Positions 48,688 to 61,836 of a DNA stretch of 64,000 nt are shown here, in pieces. The notes beneath the pieces are model-generated. The model saw only the letters and a list, made by a program, of their open reading frames with translations. It searched no databases and was not told where the DNA came from. The translations under genes were made by a program, and so were the position numbers. Every line of letters begins with the position of its first letter. Position 1 is the first letter of the stretch. Source of the stretch: Costus lasius (Eukaryota > Streptophyta > Magnoliopsida > Zingiberales > Costaceae); assembly GCA_027563935.2 (NCBI GenBank), contig CM050450.1:10523957-10587956 (forward strand). Reading direction: 5' to 3'.

Positions 48688-49263
48688 CAAGTATCTGCTG
48701 TTGACCATAACAATGTTCTGCACTTGCATGGTGATTGGAGATGGGGTTTTCACTCCCTGCATCTCTGGTAAAGTAATATAAGTTAAATCAGCACTAACTT
48801 GCACTGTTTGAAAAAAAAAAAAAAGAGCAAGATCTGTATGTTTAATTAGTTCTTTACTGATATTGTTCAGACATCAAACATCATGCATGGTTGAAAATTA
48901 GCAGTTTCATTTCAAACATCCATGTGCATATGTCTGAATAAAATTGAATAGTAGTCAACTTTAAAGTATACTAATGACAGAAAGATGCAAAGGCTTTACT
49001 TAAATTAGGGGCATATCTTTCTTTTTTTGAAAAAAATTGTTTACTTATATGAGTATATCAGTTACCTCTTAGGTTATCCAAAGCCATCAATTAGCTGGCC
49101 TATATATATGTATGGCAAAAATAGTTTATGTTAAGATTATTTGTTTGCCTAAAAGTAAAGTAATGTGAACTTTCCATGAGAGTTTCATTGTACCTTATGC
49201 TTTTTGTGATAGTTCTATCAGCCGTAGGTGGCATCAAAGAGGCAACAGATGGAATGACACAAG

Positions 49264-51678
49264 GTAATTGACAATGTTCCTTTTCATCTTTAGCTGGTAT
49301 AGAGGTTCACATTTAGTTTGTATCTATTTATAAAAAGCCAGTTACTGTTTTCAGAGAAGTTTGGATGCCATGCATTTACTTTAGATTGTATTCAAGAGCA
49401 TCTCTTGTTCTACTGCATTTTGATCTATTAATATATAGATATATAATAGAAAAAATAGTTATGTACTTGGTAAAGGAATTAGAAGCATAAAAATTTTGCA
49501 AATATTGTTGTTTTTTCTGATTATGATTAATCAGAAAACTGCACAGGTGATCAATTATAGGGTTTGGGATTCATTCGTTGAAGTAGAGAACAATTTTGGG
49601 TGATGAGTGATTGAGGTTACTGGCAAGAGAGTGGTTTGTGTGCTTAAATGTGATAGAATTTTCAATGTTAATATTGCAATCTTTTAGTACCTTAATTATG
49701 ATCCAAATTCTATTTCGTTTTGTTTTCTTAAAAAACATGGTACTCTACTTGATTGCTCACTTCATATTTAGTCTTCCTTCCATTCATTTGCCAGTTGCCA
49801 CATCAAGCCCTTCCAAACTACTCTGTGAAATCTCTACATGTTTTTTAAAGTACATTCAAATAATTAAAGTTTTCTGTCAAATTCGGTTTTTTATGGGGAA
49901 ATTCATTTTTGGGACCTCCCATGCTTTACTTTAACTCTTATTTAGTTACATTCTAATTCTGTCCTTCAAAATGCTTAACACTTCAGAATTTTCGTCATAA
50001 TCAGTCTACTACATCTCTCAAATGTTGAAAGAAAGTTTGAGGCAATAAATAAACATTAGTTTATAGAAAGGCCGATCTAGAATTTTATTTCAATTATTAA
50101 AATGATTTTAAGTCAAGCAAATGACTATGCATCACTCTTAAAAATAAGGAACCTGAAGTGATTTGTATTGATTTTGGGGGCCGCCAAACAAGTGTATCAG
50201 GACCAAGTAATAATAAGGATCGGTTAGGACCAACTCAGTACAAGGTCAGACTTGTATGTGCAGCCCATACAAAGTATTATGAACCATTGTTTAAAACCTT
50301 GGTTAGGATTGCATACTCTTTTATAGAACCAATCATGAAAGAAGAATACCCCAAAGGCCATCAATAACTCTAAAAATTCTTCTTGCACTGTACTTTAAAG
50401 CATTATACCATACTAATAGTTTGAACAATGAGTGGTACACAAACCTAGGTTCAATGAGGAGCATTTGTGAGATCAATACTCCTGACATACTATGTGTCAG
50501 AATGCCTGATCAATATGCCTGTATTTATTAATCTGAGCTATAACGGGAACTTGGAAGCAATAATGAGGCACTACAGCGATTATTCCCTTACAAATTCAAC
50601 ATGAAAGAAGAAATAATTGGAAAAAAAAAAATTATAATTGCATTCGTTATTTTATCTATCAGATGGTAAGGGTATTATATCCATGATAAAGAGATAAAAA
50701 ATTAAAGATATGATGGAAAGACAAAGGGATTTATGAGAGTATTAAGACAAGTAATGTGTAGTAGTGAACATAGTGTTAACTATGTAGTATGTAGTTCATG
50801 GTTATAACTTTTAACTAACTAATAACTAACACCCTAAACTTTGGGTGACGAAGATAATGCAACCTTATAGTTAAGACAACGAACATTCACCTTGACTCCC
50901 AAAGAAAAAGTTGTCTATCTAACATTTGTTTGTTTGAGAGAGAGAGAGGATATTGACTTTGATAGTAACAACATTGACAGACAGTCAAGTGTCATCTAAC
51001 AATGGTACTTGCATCTCAAGATTGCAAAGAAGAGGAAGAGTAACACTTTGGTACTATTGATTGCATAATTACAAATATTACTATGAAAATTCTGCTATTT
51101 TGTCGAATTATTGAAGAATACACTATTATAGTGCTGAATCACCTAGCAAGCAAATGATGGTAATTAAAGCATTAATCACCATAAAAGGTGCTTGTTAGTT
51201 CAATTGGTAAAGACTTTAGTTATTGATAACAAAGTCCTAATATGAAATCGTATCTTTACCACTAACTATCACTTGCCTTTTTGGAAAAAAATAAGGTTGC
51301 GGCCTCGTGTTTTAGGTCTAGAAGTCCTGTAGTCTAAATTTGACGATATAACTTCTGTGTCCTGACATGATTAGTGTCATTCCAAAAGGATGTGAGAAAA
51401 CCTTAGTCAAAAACCTAGAAAACAATATATAGGAAAGTTGTAACCTTCAAAGACTGCATATTAGGTCACTATCCTTTGAAGGAACTAATCTAAGTATTAT
51501 AGAAAAGTTTTTAACCATTCATTATGAACTGAACAGCATAAGTTAACTTATTGATTCTCTTCTAGGACACTAACAGCAATCTACTACTGGTTGTGCAAAA
51601 AGTTATTATACTGATATACTCTTCTTTTCATGCCATGCAGATTTTCTTAGTGAATTTGATCTGTATTTTTTTTTTCAG
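49264..51678 (+). other. HAK pseudogene intron (2.4 kb)
   Basis: GT-AG intron between the 51-base and 261-base exons. AT-rich, with a patch at about 50160-50320 (GGATCGGTTAGGACC...GTTTAAAACCTTGG) that resembles one end of the dispersed fold-back family. No coding sequence. Confidence 0.65.
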
Positions 51679-53084
51679 ATAGGATTGTTATGATATCAAT
51701 TGCCATTCTGGTGCTCCTCTTCCTAGCTCAGAGACTTGGAACTAATAAGGTGGGCTACACCTTTGCTCCAATCATCACTTTATGGTTTCTCCTAATTGCT
51801 GGAATAGGAGCATACAATTTGATTAAGTATGACCCATTAGTCTTCAGAGCCGTCAATCCAATGTACATTGTTAGTTATTTTAAAAGGAATGGAAAAAGTG
51901 CCTGGATCTCTCTTGGTGGTATTGTCCTCTGCATAACAGGTACGACGACACCTCACTCTCAATTAAATAATTCTTGATTTTAATATGAGCTAGAAAGGGG
52001 TTCACATGTAGGGGTTGAAGCATTGTTTGCTGATGTGGGGCACTTCACAGTTCAATCTATTCAGATTGGCATGTGTTTAGTGGTGTATCCTTCCCTTATG
52101 CTCTCATATGCTGTCCAAGCTTCCTACCTTAGGAAGAACATGAGAGATGTCAGTGAGACCTTCTACAAGTCAATACCTGGTAAATTAGCTAAAACTTGTT
52201 TTACCCCTTCAAAATTCTCCATGAGGAACATGTTCTCTCTTTTGTCTATTTGATGCTAGAAACGGATTTTAGATTCACATGTAATAAACTCGATGGGGTA
52301 GTAATCCACCATGGATCCAACCTACCAAGTGGTGAGTATATTGCACTCGTGTTTAACTAAAAACTCAAGAGCATTAGGCCAAAGGAAGTGCCACGTGATA
52401 TAAGGATATCCATTCGGTTCAACCTGGAACCAAACAGACTTAAACTAAGTTGAATTTTATTTTATTTTTTTCAATCCAACAAAACCAAAATTTTAGATAG
52501 ATACGGTTTAGGTTAAACTAATTTTTTTTAGAATTTTATATTTTTAATACATATATTAATTTTTTATTGAAAGTAAAGCATAAAAGTTTTAAACACAATT
52601 TATTAAAAAAATATTTATAATGTCCTTATTTTTGTTGTTTCTTAAGTAAAAAATAATACTATGATATGAATATTTTGTATAAATCAATAAATAATCACTA
52701 AAACCTTAGTGTATTTGGTTTAACCCAAATTTCTATTGCTAAACTGAATACCAAAGAGTACAATTTAAGCACAAGGTTGAACTGAACTAAAAATTTTGGT
52801 TTGGTTTAACTTTTTAGGTTGAACTGAATTTTAGACATTTCTATTATGCTTGAGCACTCCAGAGTCCAGAAGCACCAAATAACCCCTTGGTCTAGTCACA
52901 CAACTCCAATAGTTAGGATCCAAATTGTCTATTAGACAACCATGAAAGTAGAATGCCACGAAGCTTCCCATATAAGTCAAAGTAGAAAAGTGATCCAACA
53001 ACCATAAACCCTTGCTAAATACTTCTTTTCAATTATACTGACTTAAACATTGAAGGGAGTATGTCTAACTATACTTCAAACCAA

Positions 53085-53327
53085 GGAATAGAACACCGTT
53101 CCATACCAGAGCATACCGGTCCGCTCGGCGACCGGTCTCGGAATGATGGTCGGAGCACGAACGGCGGCGGAAGCTGCAGCAGGCGGCAGAAGCTTCGATG
53201 CAAGCTTCCCAGTGCTGCTACTTCGTCCGCTCGCCCGATTCCACTAGGTAAACACGGTATGATACCGGTACCATACCAGTCCGGCGCCACGAACGGTTAT
53301 GAAATCCGGTTTTTTAAACCTTGCTTC
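53085..53327. repeat. Fold-back family member with ACCGGT motifs
   Basis: The left part CAAGGAATAGAACACCG and the right part (inverted) AAGGTTTAAAAAACCGG are imperfect inverted ends. The interior contains ATACCGGT and ACCGGTCTCGG motifs and a GC-rich centre. Located in the 52180-53657 intron of the HAK pseudogene. Confidence 0.45.
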
Positions 53328-53918
53328 AAACATCTTTTTTGCTAGAAAGAAAGGAGTGGCAATCTTCCAAATGACCAAATTGTATCTTGAGACCTCAATT
53401 TAAACAGCATATCTAATCCTCATTAAAAGATTTTATAATTTGAGATGTCAACTCTCAATATATGCAGTTATACAGTTTTCATTGCAGCAGAGGAATTACA
53501 GAGAGAACAATTTATGTTACTTGCGCTCATTTATCAATGCCAATCTTACTAATTTATGCTTTGCCTCAAAAGTTCTTCATTTTTCAGCAATAAGCATTAG
53601 TAATCAATTTAGAAGAAAAAAAAATCATATTGAAACTAGCCTCAATTACTCATGCAGTTACTCTATATTGGCCAATGTTTGTTGTTGCTATCCTTGCTTC
53701 TGTCATCGCCAGCCAAGCCATGATTTCCGCCACCTTCTCAATCATCCAACAATTTCTAGCACTTGGCTGCTTCCCTCCTGTCAAAGTAATCCACACCTCA
53801 TCCAAGTACAAGGGCCAAGTCTACATCCCTGAAGTCAACTATGCTCTTATGCTTTGCATGTGTTGCAACAACTGCTAGTTTCAGAGACACAACTAAGATC
53901 AGCAACGCATATGGTATC

Positions 53919-54435
53919 TGTTAGATTAATTAATATGTACCACATATGTATTAATTAATAATTATATATGGCTATCTAAAATATTTTAGCCATATTTAAG
54001 TGATTGATTAAGAAATAATAACTACAGTTTAATTATCTCAAATTTGTATGGAATATTATTATGTGCATAGACTTAAGTTTTATTTCTATTTTTGTGATGG
54101 GTTAGAAATAAAAATAATATTAAATAAAATGTCGTGGTCTCTGCAGGCGTGTGTTTCCTTAATTAATTAATAAGGAGTTTTCTCTCCTTCCCCTATATAT
54201 ATAGGTGATTCCCATTACCAAGACTTCCCCTATATATATAGGTGATTCCCATTACCAAGACTCGTGACGACAATTTATTCTGAGTCTGGAAACACAAAAC
54301 CTGTAGAAGATCAAGATAGGTTCCTCTTCTCAATCTCAGGATTCTTCAGGTACGTTTCCACTATGGTATTTTCTCAATGCTTTAACATATCTTTATGTTG
54401 TGTTTCATTATCACAACCTTTAATTCGATCCAACA
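53919..54435 (+). repeat. 5' LTR of the copia element
   Basis: 517 bases. Contains two tandem copies of a 37-base unit (CCCCTATATATATAGGTGAT...), each with a TATATATA box. The 3' LTR has one. Confidence 0.92.
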
Positions 54436-55979
54436 ATTGGTATCAAAGCGAGGTTTATGTTAATTCTTTGAAAATTTTTTAAGAATATTTATCTTTATCA
54501 TTATAGTTTGGTCTGTTATGTTTTGATCGCATAAATATTATTCTCAATTGCATTATCAGCTTGCGATCTAAGAATTATACCTGTTGTTATGCTTTGCCCT
54601 AAAAATCAATTTGGTACGGAATCTTTTGTCGGCATTTGTCGCCGACATCAGAATTAAAGCTTCGTTCGATTTTCGATTTTTTGCCCTAAACCATGTTTGT
54701 CAACGTCGTCACTGACGTCAGGGCTGAAATCGCGTCCGAATTTGGATTTGCTCGATCGCGTCGTCTTCTTCATCGGCGCTCGTCGTCGACGTTTATCGGC
54801 GCTGCTAAAGGATAGGTGGTGCTGATGAGTTGTCGGCGCTGGCGCAAAGGGCTTCTGCCCTAATTCTGATGCCGCTGACGCTGGATTGTTCTTCGAATTG
54901 ATGTTTCTGGCGGGCGGCGTCCAGCGTCCGCAAGCGACGTCGAGCTCTTGCCGTTCGGTGTTGGTGAGTCGACGAATTCTGGCCGATCGATCTCGTTGTC
55001 TTCATCCGCCTCTCGAATCGATTTCATCGATTAGGCGAATCGATGTTGTTGGCGACGTGGGTGACGAAGGAAATGGCTGCGGGCTTCCGGCGACGTTTGT
55101 TCCAGCGACTGCAGGCTTCCGGCAAATTTAAGTATGGCTATTGGGCTATTGGGCTGGAACCGAGCCGAATTTAAGTATGTTGTTGGGACTAGCGCCTGGC
55201 GCTGGTTTTTTTTTGGGCTTGGCCTTGCCTGTCCCCTTCCATTGTTATTGTGCACAGAAGCATACTGTATGCAGTTTCTACTGTCTGGGCTTGGTTTGGG
55301 CCTAGTCTTCTGGGCTTGATTTTATACTGCGGGCAGAAGTAGTAGAAAATTATTTGGCTAGCTGTGTTGTGCAGTGGCTACCAGCTGCCAATTTTTATAA
55401 AATCCAAAAAAATAATTTTCTAATAATTTCAAACAATGACATAATTATTTTTATTATTGTCTCAATAATAAAAAAGTCTGACATTATGAAATATATTAAT
55501 TGAAACAATATGACTACCAAAGTAGCGTATTGTGTAGGTTAATTTATTTTATATTGTTAAGATTGTGTGTATGTAATTCATGCGGGTACTAATCAGCCCA
55601 AAGGAAGGTTGATACTTGGCCGAATTATGTGCACACATGTGATAATTATTTGGTTTTCTTGTCAACATTAAGTCGGTCAAAAGAAATGCTTAGTGTTAGA
55701 TGAGACTTATTATCAGTGTTTGATTACTATAATGAGAGTACCACTTACAAGTTAATATTTATGTCCAAAGATGAAATATTAACGTTGTGCTAGGTATCTT
55801 GTTATGCACCCATCATTGCTTAAATTTATTATTGTTTAATACTTGAATTTTAATTTAAGTATGATTTGGAACTAATGTGAGTTTATTCAGTTATTAATTC
55901 TGCTTCCAGTATTACTGCTAATATTAATTCCATTCTCATGCTGAATGACATAAATTTTAAAGCATGATAAGAGAATATT

Positions 55980-58900
55980 ACCATTGTTCTCAGAGTCATG
56001 GATCTAGACCATGCTCAAGGTAGAACGTCCTACTGATCTTACCACTATAAGTTCCTCTAATGATAAGAGAGAGTTGGAAAGATATAACAGTTCAAATAGC
56101 ATGAGTCTTATGATCATTAAGTGTGTCATATTAGAAGCATTTAGGGGTATACTACTAACAAACCTCATCTCTCTAAGGTATAAGACTAAAGGATACATAA
56201 GAGAGCACATTATGAATATGTCTAGTCTTGCTTCGAAGTTAAATGCACTTAAGTTAGAGCTGTCAGAAGACTTGCTCGTGCATTTGGTTTTTATATCTCC
56301 TCCTACACAGTTTTATTATTTTAAGATCAGTTATAACGATTAAAGGGAGAAATAGACTCTTAATGAGTTAATTTCTCATTATGTATAAGAGAAAGAGAGA
56401 TTGAAGCAAGATAAGCCAGTGAGTGCTCATTTGACCTCTACCATAAAGCATAATCAATAAATAAATAAAAGGATAAAGAAACTGCAATATGTACACCACG
56501 AAAGAAGTAAAAGAAGTAACAGACTTAGATATTCATCTGTTTCTTCTATAAAGGTGGTGCGCAAACCAAAATGGCTACACCAAGTATCATACTTGGTGTG
56601 CATAAAGAAATATACACTTATCACTTTGGTTTGTTTTGAAGTTAATTTAGCTGATGTACCTAGACACACATGGTGGGTGGATTCGGTTGTCACTACTCAC
56701 ATAAGGGTCCAAGCAGGGTTACATGAATTGTTGAAAGCTAATTGATGCTGAAAGATTCATCTATGTGGGCAATCGCAAAACAGTTAAAGTTTATGCAATA
56801 AACATATTTGGGTTATTATGTAAGACTAGTCACTATTTAGATTTGAATGAGACATTTGTTGTTCCGTCTCTTGGACAGAATTTAATTTCTATTCCAATTT
56901 TGAACAAATCAGGATATTATTGTTCATTTAGGAATAGTAAATTTACTTTATCTAAAGATTCAAATCTTAAGTAGTACCTATTAAGTTCTTTAAATAACCT
57001 TTAAATGTTATATATAATTGCTTCATTTAATGAAACCCTACATATATGTGGTACAAAGTGAAAAATTAAAGAATGAGAATTCTTCATGACACAAAAGATT
57101 AGGTTATTTCTCCAGACGGAGAATGGAAGGACTTGTGTCTAAAGAAATTCTTGAGCCCCTTCAAATTTGTATTAATTATATAAAGGGGAAACAAACAAAC
57201 ATAAAGAAGAAAGTGGCAGCCAACAAAACTTCAGACGTCTAAGAATGAATTTATACAGATATCTGTGGTCCATTCCCTTCGGCTTCTTGGAATGGTCAAT
57301 GATATTTTATTATATTCATAGACGATTATTCCACATATGGCTACCTATATCTTATTCATGAGAAGTCATAGGGCTTGGACGTGTTCACATATGGCAAACC
57401 TATTAAGAGCATCAGATCTGATCATGGTAGTGAGTACTACAGCATATATGATGGATCAGGAGAACAACGTCCAAGTCCTCTTACTAAATTCCTATAACAA
57501 AGTTTTATAATCCTACTGATGAATCTATTTTTTTTAGACGAGAATTGCTGAATTCTTTGAGGATGATGAGTTTGGGAGGGAAGATAATAAAGTTAAAGAT
57601 GTTGTCTTTAAATAGGAATTCATTGCTCTTCCCTTGATCACTGGTGAGAATGATTAGATTTCAGTTTCTGATAGTCATGACATTCAGTCTTTAGTTCCTG
57701 AGATTTCTCAACTAGTGAATTTAGTTGAACCTCTTAACTTAAATCAAGAAATTATTACAGAAGAGCAAACTCATCATATTCAAGAAATGCCATTAGGGAG
57801 ATCCATTAGAGAAAGGAGAAATGTGATTCCAGATCATTATGTCATATTTCTCCATGAATATGATATTGGAATGGTGGAGGATAATCCAATCAACTTCCAC
57901 CAAGTTATAGAAAGTTCTAATTCTCAAAAGTGGATTGATGCCATGAGTGAGGAGTTAAAGTCTATTATTACAATGACGTTTAGGATCTTGAATCACTACC
58001 TAAAGATGTGAAGTCCATTGGTTGTAAATAGATATTTAAAACCAAGTGGGATTCAAAAAGTAGTGTAAAGAGATATAAATGGCGTCTTGTTGCAAAAGAC
58101 TTCACTCAAAAGGAAGGCATTGACTAGAAAGAGACTTTCTTTTTGGTATCATTGAAAGACTCTTTTAGTATTATTATGGCATTAGTAGCTCATTTTGATC
58201 TCGAGCAACATCAGATGGATGTAAAGACTGCGTTTCTCAATGGAGACATTGAGGTAATGATATATATGGTGCAACCAGAAGGTTTTGTATCGAAAATTCA
58301 AAACAACAAGTTTGCAAACTAAAGAAATCCATCTATAGACTTAAGCAAGCTTCTCGTCAGTGGTATTATAAATGTCATCAAGTGGTCATCTCCTTTGGTT
58401 TTGAGATGAATATAGTAGATAATTGTATATACCACAACTTCAGTGGAAGTAAGTATATTTTTCTTATTTTATATGTCGATGACATATTGTTGTTGATAAG
58501 AGAGACAAATTTAGTCTCAAATAATGCCCCAAGAATAATTTTGAAACTAAAGAAATGCAGGAGACTCCATATGCATTTGCTGTGAGGAGTCTGATGTATG
58601 CTCAGGTATGTATGCATCTGGATATTGCGTACATTGTTGGGATGCTTGGTAGATATTTAAGCAACTCAAGAATGGAGCATTGGATAGCAGTTAAAAGGGT
58701 TTTGCGGTATTTGCAGAAAACTAAATATCATATGTTCACATACAGAAAATCAGATCAGCTAGAGATCATTGGGTATTTTGATTCTGATTTTGCTGGATGC
58801 CAAGATAGTCGCAGATTTACTTCGGGCTACATTTTCTTGCTAGTTGGAGGAGCTATTTCCTGGAAAAGTGCTAAGCAGACACTTATAGCTTCTTCCACTA

Positions 58901-59106
58901 TGACAACTGAATTTGTAGCATATTATGAGGCATCTAACCATGGGATATGGCTGCAAAATTTTGTCACAGGTCTGCGTATTCTGGATAACATTGAAAGACC
59001 ACTAAAGTTATTTTGTGACAATAAATCTGCAGTAATATATTCCAATAACAACAGGATTTCGTCAAAGTCTAAGTACATTGACATTAAATTTCTAGTTGTT
59101 AAATAA
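55980..59106 (+). pseudogene. Broken gag-pol of the copia element
   Basis: Blocks, in order: gag about 55980-56460 (copia gag-polypeptide type, with a HLVFISPP...FKISYND stretch); protease about 56655-56980, where the active site Asp-Ser-Gly reads DSVV, so the catalytic Gly is lost; integrase core about 57240-57480 (TDICGPFP, FIDDYS); RT about 57890-58540 (MDVKTAFLNGDIE, LYVDDILLL); RNase H 58555-59106 (GYFDSDFAGC, SSTMTTEFVA). Multiple stop codons, a gap between integrase and RT, and frame changes rule out activity. Confidence 0.85.
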
Positions 59107-59628
59107 AGAGTTCAGAGTATTCATATATCTATAGAACATATTGGTACAAATTCCATAATTATGAATCCACTTACTAAAGTTTTACCACCCAAGGTCTTTC
59201 ATGAGCACATTGCTCATATGGGTGTTATATCACTTAATGATATATCAATTTAGTGGGAGTTTGTATTTGGATTATGTTGTGTACACACTAAAGAATAAAG
59301 TTTTTGGTTTCACTCTGAACATAAGGTTTTGGTTTGATCTCATAAGGAATAAAATTGGACCAGTTGGAAATAGACATGTTATGATCACATTACATAAAAT
59401 TTCCATGCTACACATCCATACATGATCTATGTCATTGGCTGTATTGACATACGTGACCATCGTTCGGGCTAGTCACGTTACATATTATGACGAAGGCCGC
59501 CTTGATCCTATGTTAATATATTCATGGACTAGATTGATGGAGATAATTTCAGATAAAAGATAGCATTAAAGAGCTCCTTAAGGTATACAATTATATTAGG
59601 TAATATATATGTGGCCCAATTGGGATAT

Positions 59629-60083
59629 TGTTAGATTAATTAATGTTGACCACATATGTATTAATTAATAATTGTATATGGCTATCTAAAATATTTTAGT
59701 TGTACTTAAGTGATCGATTAAGAAATAATAACTACAGCTTAATTATCTCAAATTTGTATGGAATATTATTATGTGTAGAGATTTAAGTTTTATTTCTATT
59801 TTTGTGATGTGTTAGAAATAGAAATAATATTAAATAAAATGTTGTGGTCCCTACAGGCGTGTGTTTCCTTAATTAATTAATAAGGAGTTTTCTCTCCTTC
59901 CCCTATATATATAGTTGATTCCCATTACCAAGACTCGTGACGACAATTTATTTTGAGTCTGGGAAACACAAAGCCTATAGAAGACCAAGATAGGTTCTTC
60001 TTCTCAATCTCAGGATTCTTCAGCTATGGTATTTTCTCAATGCTTTAACATATCTTTATGTGGTGTTTCAGTTTGATCCAACA
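59629..60083 (+). repeat. 3' LTR of the copia element
   Basis: 455 bases, starting TGTTAGATTAATTAATG and ending GATCCAACA. It is shorter than the 5' LTR, mainly because it lacks the 37-base duplication. Confidence 0.92.
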
Positions 60084-61376
60084 GTATCTTCTTCCTCTCA
60101 TGCTTCATTTCTATCTAGGTGCTTAACAGTTGATCTCTTTGGTCCATGCAGGCATTGCTGTGCTACTTGTCATGACGCTCACTTCATCTCTGTTGGTACT
60201 CGTCATGATCATGATTTGGAAGACACGCACAGGTTTAGTGATCATCTATATTGTGTTCATCGGATCGGTGGAGTTGACCTATTTGAGCTCCGTTCTGTAC
60301 AAGTTCAACGAGGGTGGATACCTACCACTGACTTTTGCTGTGATCCTCATCGTTGTCATGTTGGTTTGGAATTATGTCCATCTTAAAAGGTACACCTATG
60401 AGCTGCTCAACATGGTGTCTCCAATTAAGTTGGAGGAGCTAACAAGAGTGCAGCGCATCCCTGGCATTGCCATCTTCTACTCGGAACTGCTGCAAGGGAT
60501 CCCTCCAATATTTGAGCACTATTGTCAAAAGTGTGGCTGCGCTGCACACTGTTCTGATCTTTGTTTCCATCAAGCCATCAGCAATCAGCACAGAGCCTTC
60601 ACAAGAGCAGTTCTTGTTTCAGCGCCTGGGCTCTCCTAACAGCCTTGTGTTTCAGTGTGTGGTGAGGTGTGGCTACAAGGAGATGGAGAAGGAGCAGGAG
60701 CCATTTGAAGTGCTGCTAATGCAAAAGCTAAAAGAGTTTATAAAGGAGGAGGCATGGAGATCTGATACAGGACATGATTGGGATGAAGGTGAAGGAGAGA
60801 GAACTCTAATGAGGAAAGAGACGGAGGAGGAGTTGGCATTGATAGAAAAAGAGTTGAAGACTGGAGTTGTGCATCTGGTTGCTGAGAGTAAAGTGGTGGC
60901 TGGTAAAGGTTCTGGACTGTGGAAGAGGCTGGTGATTGATTATGCATACAGTTGCTTGAGGAGGAACACAAGACAAGAAGATGAAGTTTTCACGGTTCCT
61001 CACAGGCAGCTGATTAAAGTTGGAATGATGATAGAACTCTGAATCTTGGTGATGGCAGAAGAAGGATTTCTCCCTGACGTTGTAGCTTCTAATCTATAGA
61101 AAAATATACTATACAAGAGACAAATTGAACTCGGTAAATTTGAGTATTTGAGTCGATCCGACCGGTTTTGTATAGACGGGTTCAAGTTTAACACGGGTTG
61201 AATTACTTAATATAAAAATAAATAGATTACTATTATTTTAAATACAAAACAATTATTATATAAATAGATTTATTTTTTATGATAATTTAAAAATTATATT
61301 TATAAAATAATTTAAAATAAAATTTAAATATTTTTACCTATTCAGGCACAGGAGGAGGGAAAAATTTTTCGAGTGG

Positions 61377-61836
61377 GGGCATCCTTCTACAAATTTTTCA
61401 GCAGAGTGCCTCGATCTAGCTTACACGGATCTTAATGCGGGCAAGCATGAATCTCAATGCTTTTTTACTTCTAACAAGTGTTATACGATATTTCGTATAA
61501 CATCTATATATTTTTCATATAATATCTGTCTGTTATCGTATAATATCTTAATATTTTCATATAATACCAGTTAATTTTGCCCATGTTAAAATTTTGTTTA
61601 ACCATCAAAAAGTATATTTCATGCTATATTATATAATAATAGTATAAGAATATTAAGATGTTATACAAAAATATATAGATATTATATGATAATAGGTAGT
61701 TGTTATATGATATTTCGTATAACACTTCCATAACACTCGCAAAACATAAAAATATATTAAGAATCTCATTTGCCCGTATAAAAATTTGTGCAAGCCAGAT
61801 CAAGATACCCGCTGAAAAATTTACATAAGGATGCCC
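61377..61836. repeat. Fold-back (MITE-like) element upstream of SRC2
   Basis: The left arm GGGCATCCTTCTACAAATTT continues through GATCTAGCTTACAC to GTTATACGATATTTCGTATA. The right arm is its imperfect reverse complement, ending AAGGATGCCC. The arms are about 200 bases and the centre is AT-rich. Long inverted arms suggest a Mutator-like MITE, but no 9-base target duplication is visible. It ends about 420 bases before the SRC2 start codon. Confidence 0.65.

Larger units (their letters stand above)
53919..60083 (+). mobile_element. Ty1/copia LTR retrotransposon in HAK intron
   Basis: Direct LTRs 53919-54435 and 59629-60083 both begin TGTTAGATTAATTAAT and end TCCAACA. The five-base target duplication GTATC is perfect (53914-53918 and 60084-60088). 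The primer-binding site TGGTATCAAAGC lies at 54438-54449, just inside the 5' LTR. Internal order is gag, protease, integrase, RT, RNase H, which defines Ty1/copia. The LTRs differ by many substitutions and a 37-base tandem duplication in the 5' copy, and pol is broken, so this is an old, dead copy in the same direction as the host gene. Confidence 0.95.
48624..61042 (+). pseudogene. HAK potassium transporter (cluster I, HAK1/HAK5-like), 5'-truncated and frameshifted
   Basis: Exons: about 48624-48767 (partial), 49213-49263, 51679-51939, 52012-52179, 53658-53913, 60152-61042. All junctions are GT-AG. Recognisable K+ transporter segments are [74 protein letters not shown] and the end VPHRQLIKVGMMIEL. 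The short tail and GGIKEA/ELLQGIPPI motifs point to cluster I (high-affinity HAK1/HAK5 group). The first membrane spans (YGDIGTSPLYV region) are absent upstream. Exon 5 is 256 bases, one more than the 255 of the neighbouring KUP gene, with an extra T in the TTT at 53853-53855. A second extra T lies at 60522-60523. A copia element enlarges the last intron. Either a decaying gene or one affected by assembly errors. Confidence 0.85.

Noticed and set aside
48599..48781. Frame starting with a possible ATG/GTG as a full short protein
   Set aside because: It is the partial HAK exon plus spacer. The residues before about 48624 come from the rearranged spacer, so there is no real start codon.
52385..52870. 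Inverted-looking AACC/GGTT-rich stretch in a HAK intron
   Set aside because: The two sides share motifs (TTCAACCT, AACTGAACT), but I could not define ends or a target duplication.
54640..55330. Possible gene in GC-richer sequence after the copia 5' LTR
   Set aside because: It lies between the primer-binding site and gag in the leader of the element. The frames are short and match no domain.
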